Shown piece after piece: positions 23,487 to 35,149 of a stretch of 64,000 nt of DNA. How positions within the stretch are numbered: position 1 is the first letter of the stretch; every line of letters begins with the position of its first letter. The notes beneath the pieces were generated by a model. That model did no database searches. It worked only from the letters and a program-made list of their open reading frames with translations, and had not been told where the DNA came from. Origin of the DNA: Carex sylvatica (lineage: Eukaryota; Streptophyta; Magnoliopsida; Poales; Cyperaceae); NCBI GenBank assembly GCA_964058845.1, contig CAXKVR010000292.1, positions 1 through 64,000 of the forward strand, given 5' to 3'. The position numbers and the translations under genes were made by a program.

Positions 23487-24649
23487 CGGGAGTAAGATGA
23501 TAATAATAAATTGAGCAAAGGGTATGTGTAAATGTGAGAATTGAAATTTGAAACTTGAATAAAATTGAAGGGAATGCGAAGGTTTAGCGAGTTGAGATTC
23601 AGTGAAGTAACTTAATTTTTGGGTTTTAGATCCGGAACATTCGATTCTAATCCGTGATAATTCATCTAAAGTGAAGTGCACACATTCCAAGTAACTAATT
23701 TGAATCCCGAAATGATCTCAAACGACGAATTTAAATTAGACAGTGCTGATCCTAAACCCAAAAATTGGGTTACTTTAGGGGATCCGGACCCCGGTTCAGG
23801 TGGAGCTGAGTTTTGTACAACCCCAAAAAGATGGATCTTTCCAAATTCTAACTCGTGTAATCTCTTTTCTACCGGTTCACCGCCCAAACAATCCCCTTCT
23901 GCCAACCCCTTGCTATCATTTATTTCTGTATTGCTTGTTTTCCAGTTGACATCCCTCTTCTCCATTATCTAACAAAATGGATAATCCATTTCCTTCAATG
24001 TTATTTACATCGGTAATTAATTAGTATTTAAGTTAAAGGCTGTGAATTGCACTAAACAACTAACTCCTTTTTTTATGAAGGGGCGCTTAATTAATTCGTT
24101 TATTTCAGCTCTGTTTAATATAGATGGATTAATGTTAGTTTATATATTTGTACAACAGAAATTTATATATTAAAAGAAATGGTTTATGGAGAAACAATTA
24201 TGCTGTTGCACCATCATATAGATTTATATTGCTTAAATGATACATCAAATATTAATTTACGAAATATATTTATCATTATTAATTGTTGCAAAATACTTGT
24301 ATTTTAGACTTATTTGTTCAACATACTAAAATTTATTATCTCACAATTCAATACCTTGTGACAGTCTTCCAAATTGTATGCCATTTTATTTAAAAGGTAT
24401 TTATTATTTAAGAACTCAGGAGATGTAACTAGAGGGTTGCAAAAACCCGGGTCGGACCGCCCGTATCCGATCCGCCCCTGCCCGGTACCCGGGGTATCCG
24501 TGCCCGAGCCCGGGTATAGGTCGGATAAACGGGTACACGGGTACGGGCATAAAACGGGTAGGGTACGCCTTTTCGGGAAAAAACCCGATCATACCCGGAC
24601 CGGATTACCCGGACCCGTATACCCTTGTGTCCGTGCCCGTGAACCCGTG

Positions 24650-24850
24650 TACCCGTGCCCGTGCCCGTATACCCGTGCCCGTGCCCGTATACCCGTGCCC
24701 GTGCCCGTATATCCGTGCCCGTGCCCGTATACCCGTGCCCGTGCTCGTATACCCGTGCCCGTGCCCGTATACCCGTGCCCGTGCCCGTGCCCGTGCCCGT
24801 GCCCGTGCCCGTGCCCGTGCCCGTGCCCGTATACCCGTGCCCGTGCCCGT
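24650..24850. repeat. Minisatellite of 20-bp and 6-bp units (CCCGTG/CCCGTATA)
   Basis: About seven units of 20 bp (CCCGTGCCCGTGCCCGTATA) pass into roughly ten 6-bp CCCGTG units at about 24778-24830, followed by one more long unit. Long ORFs on both strands are a by-product of the repeat and are not genes. Confidence 0.93.
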
Positions 24851-24897
24851 TTTTTTTTAATTTTCAAAATTTTCAAATTTCCCCCCACCCCCACCTT

Positions 24898-25095
24898 TTT
24901 TTTATTCTGTTTTTTAATTTCTGTTTTTTTAATTTCTGTTTTTTAAATTCTGTTTTTTTAATTCTGTTTTTTAAATTATGTTTTTTTCTGTTTTTTAAAT
25001 TCTGTTTTTTAAATTCTGTTTTTTAATTTCTGTTTTTTAAATTATGTTTTTTAATTTCTGTTTTTTAATTTCTGTTTTTTAAATTCTATTTTTTT
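24898..25095. repeat. T-rich tandem repeat, unit about 15 bp
   Basis: Repeated TTCTGTTTTTTAAATT / TTCTGTTTTTTAATT units, a second array inside the hAT-like element at 24430-25729. Confidence 0.8.
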
Positions 25096-25950
25096 ATTTA
25101 TTGTTTTAAAGTTTCTGATTTAATTATATTTTTGATTTATATTTTATTTAACCTATTAAAAATAAATGAACGTTTAGAAAATATATTATCAATTTAAAAT
25201 GAACGTTTAGAAAATATATTATAAATTTAAAATGTAAACTAAAAATTTCGAGATATAAATAAATTATGAAACTATATAATTAGAATGAGAATTTGAAAAT
25301 AAAATAAAATGACTCGTGTAAAGAAATAAATAAATACATTTATATTTAGCCGAATAAATATACAAATTTTTGCATGAATAATTTTTATATATAAGTTACA
25401 AATTTTATTTATTTATATACACTATTTGATATTGAACTATTTTGATTTTAAAAGTCGAATTATAAACACGTAATGATATTCGTACAACACCGTAAAAAAA
25501 AAAAAAGAGAAAAAAAAAACGGATCGTGTACCCTATCCGGACCGCCCTGCCCGTCAAGAGTACCACGGGCACAGGTATAAGACGGACATGGCACGAGTTT
25601 TGAAAAAAATTCCCTTGATACCCGGTCCGTGGTACCCATATACCCGTAATACCTGTACCCGTATCCGTACCCGTGCCCGACCCCGGATATACCCAGACCG
25701 CCCGGCCCGTACCCGTTAGCAAACCCCTAGATGTAACAACTAACATGGACTTGTACCTTACAGGCTTACAGCTAGTTTTCACCATGTAATTAATTTGTCA
25801 GTCTCACACGTGTGTGAAAGAGGAAAGCATGCTTGCCATGACTAGACTTTTTGGCTCTGTTATTCTATATGCAGTTGTATAATACGTCCTAGTTCATAGC
25901 AATATTATTATTTTTAACGTTTTATACTTAAAATATAACACACATAGAAG

Positions 25951-26404
25951 TAGGGCTGCAAAAAAAATTGTAATTTGATTCGAGTTTGATTCGAAAAACT
26001 TCATAAAAAGTTCGATTTAAAATAATTCAACATTAATTCAAATTGGACCAGATTCGTTTGAAATAGGTTTGCGAATTATTTTAGTTCGAATCTCAAAGTA
26101 ACATGAACTGTTAATTTTCGCTGATGACTTAAAAGTTAAAACATAAGGTTGTTCGGCCATAAGTCCATAACTCGTAAGTCGTAACTCTCACTCTCAGTTC
26201 TAAAATCCTATACGACTTTCACCTCTTGCTTTCTGCGACTACGATCACTCTTCCTTGTCGTAAAAAAGTTCGTAAAAGGTTCGAAATTGAGTTCGTAAAA
26301 AATTCGATTAGAAATTAATTTCAAACCAAACTTAGTTTGAAATTAATTTAAATCAAACTTAAAATAAAATAAGTTCGATTTGGTTCGATTCGTTTGCAGC
26401 CCTA
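25951..26404. mobile_element. hAT-like MITE (TAGGGCTGCA family), copy b
   Basis: 454-bp element with ends TAGGGCTGCAAAAAA and, opposite strand, TAGGGCTGCAAACGA. Internal sequence matches 19384-19842 (AAGTTAAAACATAAGGTY, ACTCTYAGTTCTAAAA). The flanks CATAGAAG / CATAGCAT are an imperfect 8-bp duplication, suggesting an older insertion than copy a. Confidence 0.83.
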
Positions 26405-27843
26405 CATAGCATTTGATTTGAAAACTAGTGCATGTCAAGATAGGTCGGTCAAATAATAGAGAAATTAATTACTGGCCCCACAAATTAATTTTTGTTGTGT
26501 GTTTAGTAACTACTAGCGCAGCAATAACTTAATAATTTTCAATTTGTGTATTCATTTCTAAATTCTAGCTTTAGTATAGAGAAACAAAATACACAAAACC
26601 AGTCTCCAAAATCCGAGAGGGGTAAGATCGTAATAAATTGAACAAAGGGTATGCGTAATATTGAAGGGCATGACAATAATAAAGGGACTGCGGTTCGGCT
26701 GGAGCTGAGTTTGTACGACCCTCAAAAGATGGATCTTTCCAATTCGTGTAAATTCCCTTCTACCAACCCAATCCCATCATTTAATCTACTTCTTTCTTTC
26801 CAAGATCAATGTGAGCTCTACAACAAGCAATGCGGATTTCCTTCATTAGCTAAGAAAATGTATAATACATTTCCTTTAATGTTGTATTGTTGCTTACATC
26901 GGTAATTAATTAGTAATAATTATGTTAAAGACCGTGAATGCAGCCTGCAGGGTCTTATTTATTGAATAATCATTTTAGTACCCACACCTCTGTTTTCGTA
27001 CTATACCTGCATATTTTTCAACTCAGCCAACCTTCTAATTTGATCATCATAACTAACGACTTTCTAAAATAGACTCTCTCTCTCTCTTCCTCCACCTCCA
27101 TTAGCGATATAAATTGGCTTCCAATCTGATCCGCTTGCAGAGAAAATAAAAAATTGTCAGATCTTGTCGACAGCCTCTGCAACCCGAATCACCTTTACCT
27201 CACCAGCCTCCGTCTGCGCGCCCCATGCGTGCTTCCTCTACTCACCACCTCTTTTTGGCATTATAGGCATTAATACTTTGTTACATTTATGTTAATACTT
27301 GATTGAATATATATCTACATTACTTTAACATATATTAATATTTTCCATCTGTAATATATAAAATGTTGAACTGATAAATAATTTTCATTTTATTGTTCAA
27401 TATCAGAATGTATATTGATCTAAATGTGTATTTTTGAGATGATTTATGCATACAAGATAAATAATTTTTATTTTATGACAACTGTATAGTTATAAACACT
27501 TTTGAGATTGTTGTAAGCATAACGTAGTATAGATATAAATACTTTCAGTTTCCCCATGCAGTTATGGTTCCCCCATGCCATTTGAGTGGTTCCTAATGTG
27601 GGTACGATGCCAGAAATTTTGAAAAAAATGTGCGGGTACGATTATTTAAAAATAATTAATTTATCATTTGCATTGTTTACTATATAGATATAAATACTTG
27701 TGTTCTTTGGACTACATACTTCAAGATTTGACTATTAATATTAAAAAAAATGTTACAGATCTGAAACGGTTGCGGTCCCCACAAGCAATTACGGCAGTTT
27801 AGGTGCGGGTACGACGTCAGAAATTTCAAAAAAAGGTGCGGGT

Positions 27844-29108
27844 TGTTGATTGTAGCAATAATTTTTTTTGTCTATTTGACTAATTTACAAAACATACAAT
27901 TATTGAATTTCACAATTTCTTCTATTTTTAGAGTTATGGAGGTTCAAGCTAATTGAAATTGCAAGATGAAATACTTGAACTGAAGAAATCATGAAGACAC
28001 TTATCAAGAATTTAAATTATAAAATTATAAACTTGGTAAAGTGCTTTTGATGTTGTTTCAACAGGATACAAACGTTGGTAACGTTTGTAAAACGTTCTAA
28101 CGATTTAACCTGTAAGAAAACACTGATGAACAGCTTGATCAAACTTAGAAGGAATTACAAAAGTTATAACTTTTGTGAAAAAGTTATAACGTTTATAAAA
28201 TTTATAACGTTTTATAAAAGTTATAACGTTTGTGAAAAATTTATAACTTTTATGAAAAATGTCTGTGAAAAAGTTATAACGTTTTACAAATAGTTATAAC
28301 ATTTAAAAAAATTATAACGTTTGTGAAAAAGTTATAACGTTTTATAAAAGTTATAACGTTTTCACAAAAGTTATAACGTTTTTAAAAGCTTCAAACTTCA
28401 GAAATTTCTATTTTGATTAAGGTTTTACAGTGCTAAAATGTTGGTAACGTTTTATAATCGTTGGTAACGTTTTGATCGATTTCAAAGCTATCAAAAAATT
28501 AAAACCCTAAATCGCATTTTGAACTAAAATGTTAGTAACGTTTTAGGTCAATCAGCTCATTAAATAGTTGTTTCTATAAATAGGGTTTTGGGCTTTCTTC
28601 CCAAAGTAACCTAGTCGCCTCTAAAACTGCAAAAGCCTATTTTCTGTGAGCTAGAGTTCCTCCATTGTTGTGAGAGCTTTAAACTTCAATATCCCTAAAC
28701 AACCTCAAATTCACTTCACTAATCTTAAGTTAGATTAGGTTAGAGTGAGCTTTTGAGTGCTTTTCTTTGGAGATTTTTTCTTTGAGACTTCATTCTCTCA
28801 TCTCGAGTTGTTCGTGTGACTTTCCTTGGTTGTAAGGGCTCACCGGTATTCATCTCAAGTTGGCCGTGTGACTTTCCTTAGTTGTAAGGGCTCATCGGTT
28901 CACGAGTTGTAATCCTTTCATATTGGGTAATAGAAAGGCGCACCTAGATGAAGTTGCGACGCTCCGGAGCCGTAGGCTTTTATTTTGTCGAACTCCGTTA
29001 TCACCCCGCGTGTCAATTCTCTCTAAACTCATCTATTTAATTTCAATTGTGATCATTTTCAGCTTTTAAGAGCCAATTAAGCGGTGCCAACTCCCATTAG
29101 TTTTAACA
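27844..29108. mobile_element. Solo LTR (1,265 bp)
   Basis: Begins TGTTGATTG and ends TTTTAACA, flanked by the perfect 5-bp duplication CGGGT (27839-27843 and 29109-29113). TG..CA ends plus a 5-bp duplication, and no internal gag/pol, define a solo LTR left by recombination. A TATA-like box (CTATAAATAGGG, about 28574) precedes a leader-like stretch, fitting U3-R structure. U3 holds the array at 28060-28400. Strand cannot be fixed without the internal region, although the TATA box suggests +. Confidence 0.85.
28060..28400. repeat. Degenerate array of GTTATAACGTTT units in the solo LTR
   Basis: At least ten imperfect units of roughly 18-21 bp with the core AAGTTATAACGTTTGTGAAA. Related GTTGGTAACGTTTT words occur at 28070 and 28440-28545. 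Such U3 arrays are common in plant LTR elements. The 72-codon ORF across it is repeat-derived. Confidence 0.88.
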
Positions 29109-29403
29109 CGGGTACGATTATTTAAAAATAATTAATTTATCATTTACATTGTTTACTATATAGATATAAATACTTGTGTTCTTTGAACTACATACTTCAA
29201 GATTTGACTTTTAATATTAAAAAAAAGTTTCAGATCTGAAACGGTTGCGGTCCCCACAAGCAGTTATGACAGTTTAGATGCGGTTACTGTGCGAATACGC
29301 AAGTGTGGGTACTCATATCAGCTTTCCTTATTTATTAATTAATTTTTAATATATGTCTTATGGTCGGAAATTAATGTGTTTAAATCAGAATTATTTCTTA
29401 AAC

Positions 29404-30069
29404 GGAGAATTTCATGTATGCCCCTCAAAACTTTGAAATTACATATGCCCCCTTCTAAAGTTAATAATATTTACCCTTGTAAATTTAAAAAACTCACAAA
29501 TTTACTCATTTTATTATCTTTTCTATTAAAATTAATTTTAAATTTATAAAATATTCATTTTACCCTTTATTAAAAAATATATAACATGCTTTAGAAAAAT
29601 GTTAGTCTTCTATTTCGGTCGATTTCAGATGGATAATTTCTTTTTTTCTGACGCTTACACAAGCATATACCTAAATGTCATTATATAAACTAGTGGTGCA
29701 AACGAGTTGGATATTATCCAACCGCATCCGAATCCGTATCCAAAAATTAAATATGGATATCCAATATCAGAATATCCGTGCAAATATGAATACATATATG
29801 GTTTTAAATTTCAATTATTCGTATTCGAATAGTAAATATATACTATATAGTTTAATATATATATTATGAAAAAAATTATGTTATTCACTATATATATATA
29901 TACAGCCACACATATTAATAATGGGTAATATGTGTATTTTGTGAATTCAAAATGGGTTTCAATAGAAAAGACAATAAAATGGATAAATTTGTAACATTTT
30001 TAAAATTTAGAAGAGTAAATGGGGTTACGTAATTTCAAGGTTTTTAAGGGGTATACATGAATTTTTTCC
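29404..30069. mobile_element. TIR element with ~130-bp arms (AATTTCATGTAT ends)
   Basis: The left arm has AGAATTTCATGTATGCCCCT then AAAACTTTGAAATTACATA. The right arm, opposite strand, has AATTCATGTATACCCCTTAA then AAACCTTGAAATTACGTA. Arm similarity continues to about 29530 / 29935. The flanks do not give a clear duplication. A GCAAACGAGTTGGATAT..CATCCGAATCCG block inside (about 29698-29770) looks like a piece of another MITE. Confidence 0.65.
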
Positions 30070-30340
30070 TTTTAAGAAAAATATAAACGCATCTAGCGCA
30101 TGTAAGAAGTATATTTGTCACTCGTATATTAAATTTGCATAGATAATACACTAAAATTTATTATCTCTCAATTCAATACCTTGTGACAGTCTTCCAAAGC
30201 TGTATATATGCCAATTTTTTTGAAAGGTACTCAAAAATTCAGAAGATATAACAAGGACCTGTACCTTACAGCTAATTTTCACCATTTAATTTGTCAGTCC
30301 CACACGGGTGTGAAACAGAAAATTACATGCTGGGCATAAC

Positions 30341-30534
30341 GAATTCGTATCATGTGCATTAACAGAACGTGCGCTAATAGCAAGATCTGGACTGTCCGAT
30401 TGAGATCCGCACTAATATTGAACGGCCCCGTACGTTATAGGCGTGAGCCAGATTGGCTCTGATCCTGATCAGACGACCAAGATGCAATAAACACAAAAGA
30501 TTCTTTTTGGTGTTATTGCAAACGATGCAGACTC
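30341..30534. mobile_element. Mutator-like MITE, family 1, copy c
   Basis: 194-bp element flanked by the perfect 9-bp duplication GGGCATAAC (30332-30340 and 30535-30543). Ends GAATTCGTATCATGTGCATT and, opposite strand, GAGTCTGCATCGTTTGCAAT. Inserted in copy B of the segmental duplication; copy A reads through the equivalent place (25830-25845), confirming insertion after duplication. Confidence 0.9.
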
Positions 30535-30640
30535 GGGCATAACTAGGCTTTCTGACTCTGTTATTCTATATGAAGTTGTATAAAGTCATAGTTGATAGCA
30601 ACATTTTTTTTTTTACATTTTATATTGCTTAATAACCAGT

Positions 30641-33326
30641 AAGAATTTATCCATTCGGCTATTTTCCTTAATTCTGCTTTGGTTGTCATTTGATTTCATA
30701 AAGTTAATTGAAGCTATCTATATGCAGGCAGAAAAAGACGTGGAAATATATAATAAAAAAAAATCAAAATTGTTGTTTTTTAATATATATATTTTTTTTC
30801 TATTTCTTTAGTAATTAAAAAAAAACCTTTGCCTTAAACATGTTCCTTTTGCTGGTCCATATATTTTTCATTATATATAATTGCTAGATAAATTTTAGTC
30901 CGTTGCTCCCAACAATTTAGCCCATTAACTGAAATATTATAACCATAAAACAGTTGGCCCATTAATTGCTTATTCCGTTAGCACCTTTACATTGACAATT
31001 TCATTTTGATTGCAAATCCAACGTAATAATTTATATTTCAGTATTTACAGAACATTACGCGGGTAAAAATCAATTATGATTTGCTCGCTCTTAATTTTTA
31101 GAATGTACAAGATTTTTTTTATTTTTTTTAATAAAAACGGACATAGTCAGAGATTTCATATATGAAATCACAAACTAAAAAGAGGTATCAGAAAATGATA
31201 TCGACTTTCACAGCTATATACTTACATCATACTATTTCTTACAGCATATTAGAAATTACTTACAACTTTTGCATATAAACCCTTAGATAAAGTTGAAATA
31301 TCAGAATATAAAGCAAAACACTTCTAACAAAATGACAAGTATTATTTATAACAAAAACTTGTCAGTCTGATTCATCTTCAATTTTTGAGATCTATTCTTC
31401 ATACATTAGACGCTGGGAGTTCCCAGCCTCGACATTACCATGATAATTGTCCTATAGTATTCTTTTGCAATTAGACGTTAGAAGAAAAAAAAAAATTCAA
31501 TGGAGATGCTCTTATTTCTTTCTCGTTATCCTTGGATCACAATTAAGCTATATAACTAATTGGTTTTGTTTAGCCGATTCCATAGTATCCTTTATGCTAT
31601 ATATAATTCAGGATTCCCTCGAACAAGAAATAGCTATATGTTTAAAACTTTAAATAAAGCTACTGATAAAACACACAATAGGTGGTACATGCATGCTTAA
31701 ATATACACTTCCAAATTCCAATTGAGATAAAAATAATTCCTCAGGCGTGTTCGAAGGGGTGAGATCGATTGATGGAACTTTTTATTTAATGAAAAAAAAA
31801 AATCTATTTTAGGAGTGTTTGGATACCTTTTTTCGAGCATAAAATTGGAATTATTTTTTTCCATCTTCATTCTCACGTCTTTACAAATCCGTGAGAGAGA
31901 AAAAAAAGCCAATTAAATATTTTTTTCATAATCTCTTGCATCATCTCTTTTCTCGATATTTTCAAATAAACTAATGTTGAATGCATTAGTTATACTAATA
32001 TAATTTGTAATTATTATATTTACTTATACTTGCATATGAATCTCATAAAATTATCATAATCTCACATTACCAAATTTAACTTTCTATTAATAAAGATAAA
32101 TTCAGTTATCGAAAATCATAATGATTTTTAAGTTAATTATTGGACTTGAAATTATTAGAATTGATCACAAAACTATTAATAAAGTACTAATCACAAAATT
32201 AGTATCATTGCTAAATCTTTGAAAAATGAAAAGTACCATTTTCATGAATATATTTCTTAAATTAGAATTTTTCAACAACTATTTTAACAATACAACGTAA
32301 AATTAGTTTCAACATAATTCCATATAACCATTCGTGTGCATACTTATGAGCACGGGTTGTCGTATTAATTTATAAGTTTCTCTAATTGAGAAATCTCATA
32401 CTGTACAATCTAGTAACAACCGAACAAGCTTATGAGCATCATCCCAATATGTTCGGCTAGATATTAAATTGTGCTTGTTGATGCACAATATTTATTGAAT
32501 ATTAAAAATTATCTTCTTTTACAATATTTTTTAGTGGATAGATTTTCCCAAGCTCGGGAACTAATTACTAAATGCTTGTGATTAATTATATAAATGTATT
32601 GACTTTTAATTTTTTTTCCGTTAGTAAATTAGAAGTCAAGTTACTCAACTAGTTTAATATCTACATAAGAGGATATTATCTTTGCCACCAAGATCAGGAA
32701 ATGATTCTTATATTGAATTTTTATTTTTTTATTTTAGTAAAGGTAAAAGGCTGATCAATTTTGGTGGCAAAAGAAAAGTTCACAAATATTCTACTGAGAA
32801 AGGTTTGCTCCGCTTTGAGCAGGCACTGGAGAGTAACCATCTGGTCCGTATATGCTGTTGGAAGGATACTGGGGATAAAGGGTACGATCTTAATTATATG
32901 TGCCCATCACCATGGTCATATCAGGTAGTAGTACCAAAACAAAGAGACAAAGTATAGGGGAAGGTGGTCTTCGTGTATTGTCTAGTTCTTATGTAGACAC
33001 TAAAAAAATAGCCTCATGTGCAGCTGGAGTAGTGACACCGGATTGCTAGGATTACTTTATTAATTAGCAGAGATAGTCTACTAAAATGCTGATATAAATA
33101 AGTAAATAACACATCACTTAAAAAGTTTGATCGTATATAAGTCATGTAAAATAAAAGATAGGGAGTTACTTTATTAACGACATAGCTTAATTATTTTACA
33201 AAAATAATTATTAAGTTTATCATTGATGGAAATATAATGTACTAGTTCTTTTATTTTAGTAAATAATGTGCTTGTAACTTGATAGAGAATATTATATACA
33301 TGGAGAGACCACTTATTATTATTGAC
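30641..33326. other. Non-genic AT-rich sequence
   Basis: No gene recognised. The ORF at 32682-32957 (91 codons, Lys/Gly-rich) has no identifiable domain and no conserved context. Confidence 0.4.
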
Positions 33327-33392
33327 ATTGATTTTAAATTAATTAAATTTATTGATATATATAACAATAAATTTAATTAATTTATTTTCAAT
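33327..33392. repeat. AT hairpin, 28-bp arms
   Basis: The inner 19 bp, AAATTAATTAAATTTATTG, are perfectly inverted as CAATAAATTTAATTAATTT around a 10-base loop (33355-33364). Outer bases ATTGATTTT / ATTTTCAAT extend the stem with mismatches. Cruciform-capable; possible core of a small foldback element. Confidence 0.7.
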
Positions 33393-34338
33393 GCTATTGC
33401 ATAGGGTAAAAAAAAAAAAAAACCTATTGCTAAGGGTTCACCGACAAAAACATGTTATTTCTGAGCATATTGGTATTACAAACATCAGTATTCACGATGA
33501 TACCGTCGGCAAAAAGCACTTGTATCATCGCGGATATTGTCATATTCTTGCAATGATATTACCGGACATATAAATAACGTAACAATCAAGTTTCATACAA
33601 TTTATAAAATTGTTTGATGATGCATTTATAACTATTAATTTTATACCGTTGAAATTTTAAGTAACTTGATTCTCATTATTTCTTGTGAAAACTGTCTCAT
33701 TAATTAATGTTGGGTTTCAAATTTAAATTTTATTTTTGAAGATTATAAAGATTGTCAAATAAGCAATTGATAAGTGACCCATCTCATTATATATTTTTTG
33801 ATTTACTATTTTTGACTTTACTCCATCATCAATGGATCTATAAAATTTAAGATAAATCATTAAAATTGAATTATAATTGATTGTACACTGACATTAGAAA
33901 CATTAATTAGTTAGTTATTTATATTGCAATTATAAATGTCCAACTTTTTAGTATTGGTCCAACCACCTCCAGAAATAATTTGAAAGTCTTTATATCAAGT
34001 AACATGAATGGTCAATTGATTTCTATTTTTTTATAAAAAATATATTTATGTGTATGATTATTTATATAATTTAAAATAAAATATTATAGATGTTGTAAAA
34101 GTTGACTCTCATTTTCAGCATGAAAAATTTACATAGTTAACCTCTAATATGTGCAGTTTGACCTCAGCCACAGAAGATTTAACCGTAAAATAACATGATA
34201 TAAATGGAACATAGTTATTTGACAAGTAGAGTCCGGATGCAGTAAATAGTGGCAACAATTGAGAAGGTGCATGGCCCTCGTGCATTAAGACTTTTCTCTG
34301 AAAAACCAACCATGCATGCATACTTTTACTCAATGTTA

Positions 34339-35146
34339 CAAGAATCGATCCGGTAAAAATTTGAAGCATCGGTTCACTAATCGGATCGACAGATCAAACG
34401 GTTCAACCATTGATTCTTTTAAAACAATTTTGTTTATATTATTAGATGCAAAGATAAGATATCAAATAATTATATCTATACATGATTTTGATGAGAAATG
34501 ATTTATTATTTATACATAATTGAAAAGGTTCTAATTCAATTAAAAATTAAAATATTAACCTTTCAATAATAGCCTATTTTTTTCTTCTTCTTTATTCAAA
34601 TAAGAGGAAATTAATTTTCGTTGGAACGCATTTCTTCATCTTCTTTAATTTTTTTGTTGACAAACTTATCAACATTTTCTCTTAGGTGCTTTTTAAACCG
34701 GTTATTAATACCACATTCTTCAGGGCCCTGAATTTCGAGTTTTAGTGGTGATTTATTGGTACCAATCGACTTTGCTCTTCCCTGAAATTTTTTTTGCCCC
34801 TCTCTGAATGTTTGATTTATAATTCGGGTTAAATTTTGTGTTAAAATAAAAATAAATTTCTTGAATTATAATTGGTAATATTAATTATAAGTTATAAGAT
34901 CATAAATTATAAGTCAGGATATTGAAATATATAAGTCAAAACATTATTTTTTTTATTGAGTATTCAATTAGTTAATGGATTTAAATCCGATTCGATAATT
35001 TTTTGCCTCGACGAAAATCTTGAATCCGCCCTGACCTTCTCCTTAAAATAATTTCACAATAGAGACACAGTGCTCCACGTTCTTAATAGAGGCGAGCCGG
35101 TTTTCTCCGTCAAACCGACCGGTTCGGTTCAATTCTGATGATAACA
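34339..35146. mobile_element. Candidate TIR element with CCGGTTC-rich ends
   Basis: Left end AGAATCGATCCGGTAAAAAT then CATCGGTTCACTAATCGG; right end, opposite strand, CAGAATTGAACCGAACCGGT. This resembles the terminal organisation of 45064-46167. The flanks contain AATGTTACA and AATGTTGTA, an imperfect 9-bp match. Boundaries uncertain. Confidence 0.45.
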
Positions 35147-35149
35147 ATG

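Larger units (their letters stand above)
24430..25729. mobile_element. hAT-like non-autonomous element carrying a CCCGTG minisatellite
   Basis: 1,300-bp element flanked by the perfect 8-bp duplication GATGTAAC (24422-24429 and 25730-25737). Ends are TAGAGGGTTGCAAAAACCCG and, opposite strand, TAGGGGTTTGCTAACGGGTA. Both subterminal regions are built of ACCCG/CCCGTA words. The middle has T-rich repeats (24900-25090) and AT-rich filler. The block is absent from the duplicate unit at 30240-30245, which reads across the corresponding position, confirming insertion. Confidence 0.92.
23490..25950. repeat. Segmental duplication, copy A (anonymous unit)
   Basis: Shares blocks in the same order with 26612-30640. 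Shared blocks include ATTGARCAAAGGGTATG, GGAGCTGAGTTT and AGATGGATCTTTCCAA, then ACATCGGTAATTAATTAGTA. Later come AATACCTTGTGACAGTCTTC, TTTCACCAT..TTTGTCAGTC and CTGTTATTCTATATG. The 98-codon ORFs in it (23666-23972, both strands) have no conserved counterpart in copy B, so no protein is called. Interrupted by the hAT-like element 24430-25729. Confidence 0.7.
26977..29313. mobile_element. TIR element (AGTACCCACAC ends) with internal tandem repeats, invaded by a solo LTR
   Basis: Left end AGTACCCACACCTCTGTTTT; right end on the opposite strand AGTACCCACACTTGCGTATT. An internal segment of about 170 bp (CGGGTACGATTATTTAAAAA through GGTTGCGGTCCCCACAAGC) occurs at about 27637-27790 and 29109-29270. 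Its second copy is cut by the LTR at 27844-29108. A target duplication for the outer element is not certain. Confidence 0.6.
26612..30640. repeat. Segmental duplication, copy B, heavily interrupted
   Basis: The left blocks (26612-26960) and right blocks (30150-30640) match copy A at 23490-25950. Between and within them lie the TIR unit 26977-29313 with its solo LTR, the element 29404-30069 and the MITE 30341-30534. No conserved ORF spans the two copies; the 84-codon ORF at 26651-26905 is not recognised. Confidence 0.68.

Noticed and set aside
23666..23972. Overlapping ~98-codon ORFs on both strands in copy A
   Set aside because: The matching part of copy B does not keep the frame, so coding is unlikely.
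24374..25026. Long Pro/Arg/Val and His/Gly-rich ORFs on both strands
   Set aside because: They are translations of the CCCGTG minisatellite in every frame; no non-repeat domain is attached.
28060..28400. Possible CRISPR-like array
   Set aside because: Units are degenerate and contiguous with no unique spacers, inside a plant solo LTR.
32682..32957. 91-codon ORF
   Set aside because: No recognisable domain, flanked by stops in AT-rich sequence, no paralogue in the window.
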